A DNA stretch of 64,000 nucleotides from Hermatobates lingyangjiaoensis (lineage: Eukaryota; Arthropoda; Insecta; Hemiptera; Hermatobatidae), in the NCBI GenBank assembly GCA_026182355.1, contig JAPFBL010000068.1, positions 4,481,001 through 4,545,000 on the forward strand, in the 5' to 3' direction. The notes under the pieces are model-generated. The model saw only the letters and a list, made by a program, of their open reading frames with translations, made no database searches and was not told the origin of the DNA. Both the position numbers and the translations under genes were made by a program. Below are positions 62,659 through 64,000 of the stretch, in pieces. Every line of letters starts with the position of its first letter. The first letter of the stretch is position 1.

Positions 62659-62974
62659 GTGTTTCGTATGTCGAAAATGTTCAGTTTCCATAGACCAAAA
62701 GTTTATCGCTCTTCCGCTGGTTGTTGCATTTGCAAAGCAAAATCAAGCAGGTATTTGTTTTAATATAATTATAAATGAATAAGTTTTTTGTTTTATTAAT
62801 TAATATTTGTTTGTTTACAGTTCACGCTTTACAGACAGTAAGAAGTACGAGGATGACTTTGTGCAATGTTTTAAGCTTTCTGAGAAGAGGTTCGGGGAAG
62901 TGTGCAATGCCTGTGTTCTTTTAGTCAAGAGATGGAAGAAGCTGCCTTTAGGCAATAGTCGTAATTGGCACCAC
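62659..62974 (+). CDS. Sinhcaf: Sinhcaf / FAM60A, SIN3-HDAC complex subunit, first two coding exons (partial)
   Basis: Exon 62659-62750 has a strong acceptor (gtatgtttcag). ATG 62677 opens MFSFHRPKVYRSSAGCCICK and the exon ends AG|gtattt. Exon 62821-62974 continues in phase with SSRFTDSKKYEDDFVQCF, then CNACVLLVKRWKKLP and NWHH, and ends at gtaaga. The GCCICK and CNAC pairs are the cysteine signature at the N-terminus of FAM60A; the first 76 of roughly 220 residues are present. The rest lies beyond the right edge or in an exon I could not see to 64000. The protein is a nuclear subunit of the SIN3-HDAC co-repressor. A second ATG at 62668 is in frame three codons upstream; the family N-terminus favours 62677. 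Confidence 0.94.
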
Positions 62975-64000
62975 GTAAGATACTAAGTGCCTTGTCATTG
63001 TTCATGATTTCTATGAATGCCGCTTATTGTAGTCTTGATATACTTCCTTACTGATATGATAACATTAATGGAGATAATAATTATATCTATTCATTCATTA
63101 TCGTAATTTGATAATAGCTCATTTTTTTGTGAAAACATCTCGAGTACTCAGCACTCAACTTCACTATAAGTACGAGTACGTATTATCTTATTAACAGACT
63201 ACTTAATGAAATAATATTTGATAGGTTGTCCATTAAAAAATGCCCAAAATACTACAAATAAAATATGCTATAAAATAATTAAAAAATGTACATTTTTTAA
63301 ACAAGTATATTGTATAAATATTTTACTTAATTTATGTCTTATAGTTTAAATGTTTAGTTAAAAATGTTGGTTTATTCCACTAACTGGTTTAAATTCAGTA
63401 TTTTAGTGTTAGAATTTTATATTTGATAATCACAATACCAATATGTGTAGAGAAAATCTTAATGGATTTTTACTCATAGAAATGGGCTGTATAACACAAA
63501 AACACGACTGATCTAATAGAAGAATTGACAGTACTGGATGGTCTAAAAGAATGTAAACCCTAGACATAAATTGGTTTGGTAATGTGTTATAGGTTTTTCA
63601 TAATAATGGTATTTTAGTTTATTATTTTACATAATATACATAAGACATTGTAATTGTAATAACGTTTAGTTCGAAATCCCAATATGATTGACAGTGGAGC
63701 GAAAAAAATATTTTGAGTTATTGAAGTAAAGCGCCTTTTCTATGCAGTGAATTGCCCGAAAACAGTACTACCAAACCAAATAGTATCTGTTTAGATAGTG
63801 TCGCATTACAAACATTTCGATACTCATACTCGAGAATCCGTTGAACAAATATACAATATTTATAGATACAGAGTTAATAAAATATATTGGTCGTCTCGCC
63901 CTAATGCTTGACAGTGTATTGATGTACATTTCTTTCTTGAATGTTGGGAAAAAGTGAGTACTGTGTAGCAGAATCTAATATTTGTATGTTAGAACTGCAG
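62975..64000 (+). other. Sinhcaf intron, cut by the window edge
   Basis: Starts at the donor gtaaga at 62975. Near 63150-63170 it holds the word cactcaacttcactataagt, a divergent copy of the terminus of the large inverted-repeat family. No further exon was recognised. Confidence 0.5.

Noticed and set aside
1..64000. tRNA, rRNA and CRISPR arrays
   Set aside because: No cloverleaf with conserved A and B boxes, no rRNA core sequence and no regularly spaced direct repeats of CRISPR type were seen; the only regular array is the coding repeat at 38.3-39.4 kb.

Overview
The window looks like AT-rich nuclear DNA from an animal, most likely an arthropod and probably an insect. The genes have multiple spliced exons with GT..AG boundaries, introns run from about 70 bp to several kb, intergenic DNA is full of decayed transposons and foldback repeats, and every recognisable protein is metazoan. 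I could not fix the species.

Five conserved genes can be read exon by exon with consistent splice phases. (1) A LITAF-like membrane zinc protein on the + strand (6462-11467). (2) A complete parvin on the - strand, eight coding exons, 367 residues (13823-21254). (3) A complete twisted gastrulation on the + strand, four exons, 235 residues (21588-26291). (4) A complete Rab21 on the - strand, four exons, 219 residues (46494-51878). (5) The first two coding exons of Sinhcaf (FAM60A) on the + strand (62659-62974), which runs off the right edge. A possible non-coding first exon at about 52264-52354 may belong to Sinhcaf across a 10 kb intron. Parvin and tsg are head-to-head with 333 bp between start codons. 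Rab21 and the putative 5' exon at 52.3 kb form a second head-to-head pair.

The least familiar locus is on the - strand between 31960 and 39764. It holds a 602-residue Ser/Thr/Gln/Arg-rich open frame built on near-identical tandem repeats of about 67 residues. A separate terminal exon 5.7 kb downstream encodes a C-terminal C3HC4 RING finger followed closely by a polyadenylation signal. A donor in the last codons of the repeat exon and the acceptor of the RING exon match in phase, so I propose one gene encoding a repeat-RING protein of 683 residues. A fragment of the repeat lies 9 kb away at 29.0 kb.

The rest is mobile and repetitive DNA. There are RNase H and reverse transcriptase remnants of non-LTR retrotransposons (9.2-11.0, 33.5-34.1, 36.6-37.0 kb) and a broken mariner with its D,D34D pair inside the tsg intron (25.2-25.9 kb), plus a weaker second one (24.1 kb). 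A Penelope-like element with a GIY-YIG endonuclease lies at 28.2-29.0 kb. Several foldback elements occur. The most striking are two related multi-kilobase inverted-repeat structures at 40.9-44.0 kb and 46.8-49.6 kb; the second lies inside Rab21 intron 3 and would fold into long double-stranded RNA in the pre-mRNA.
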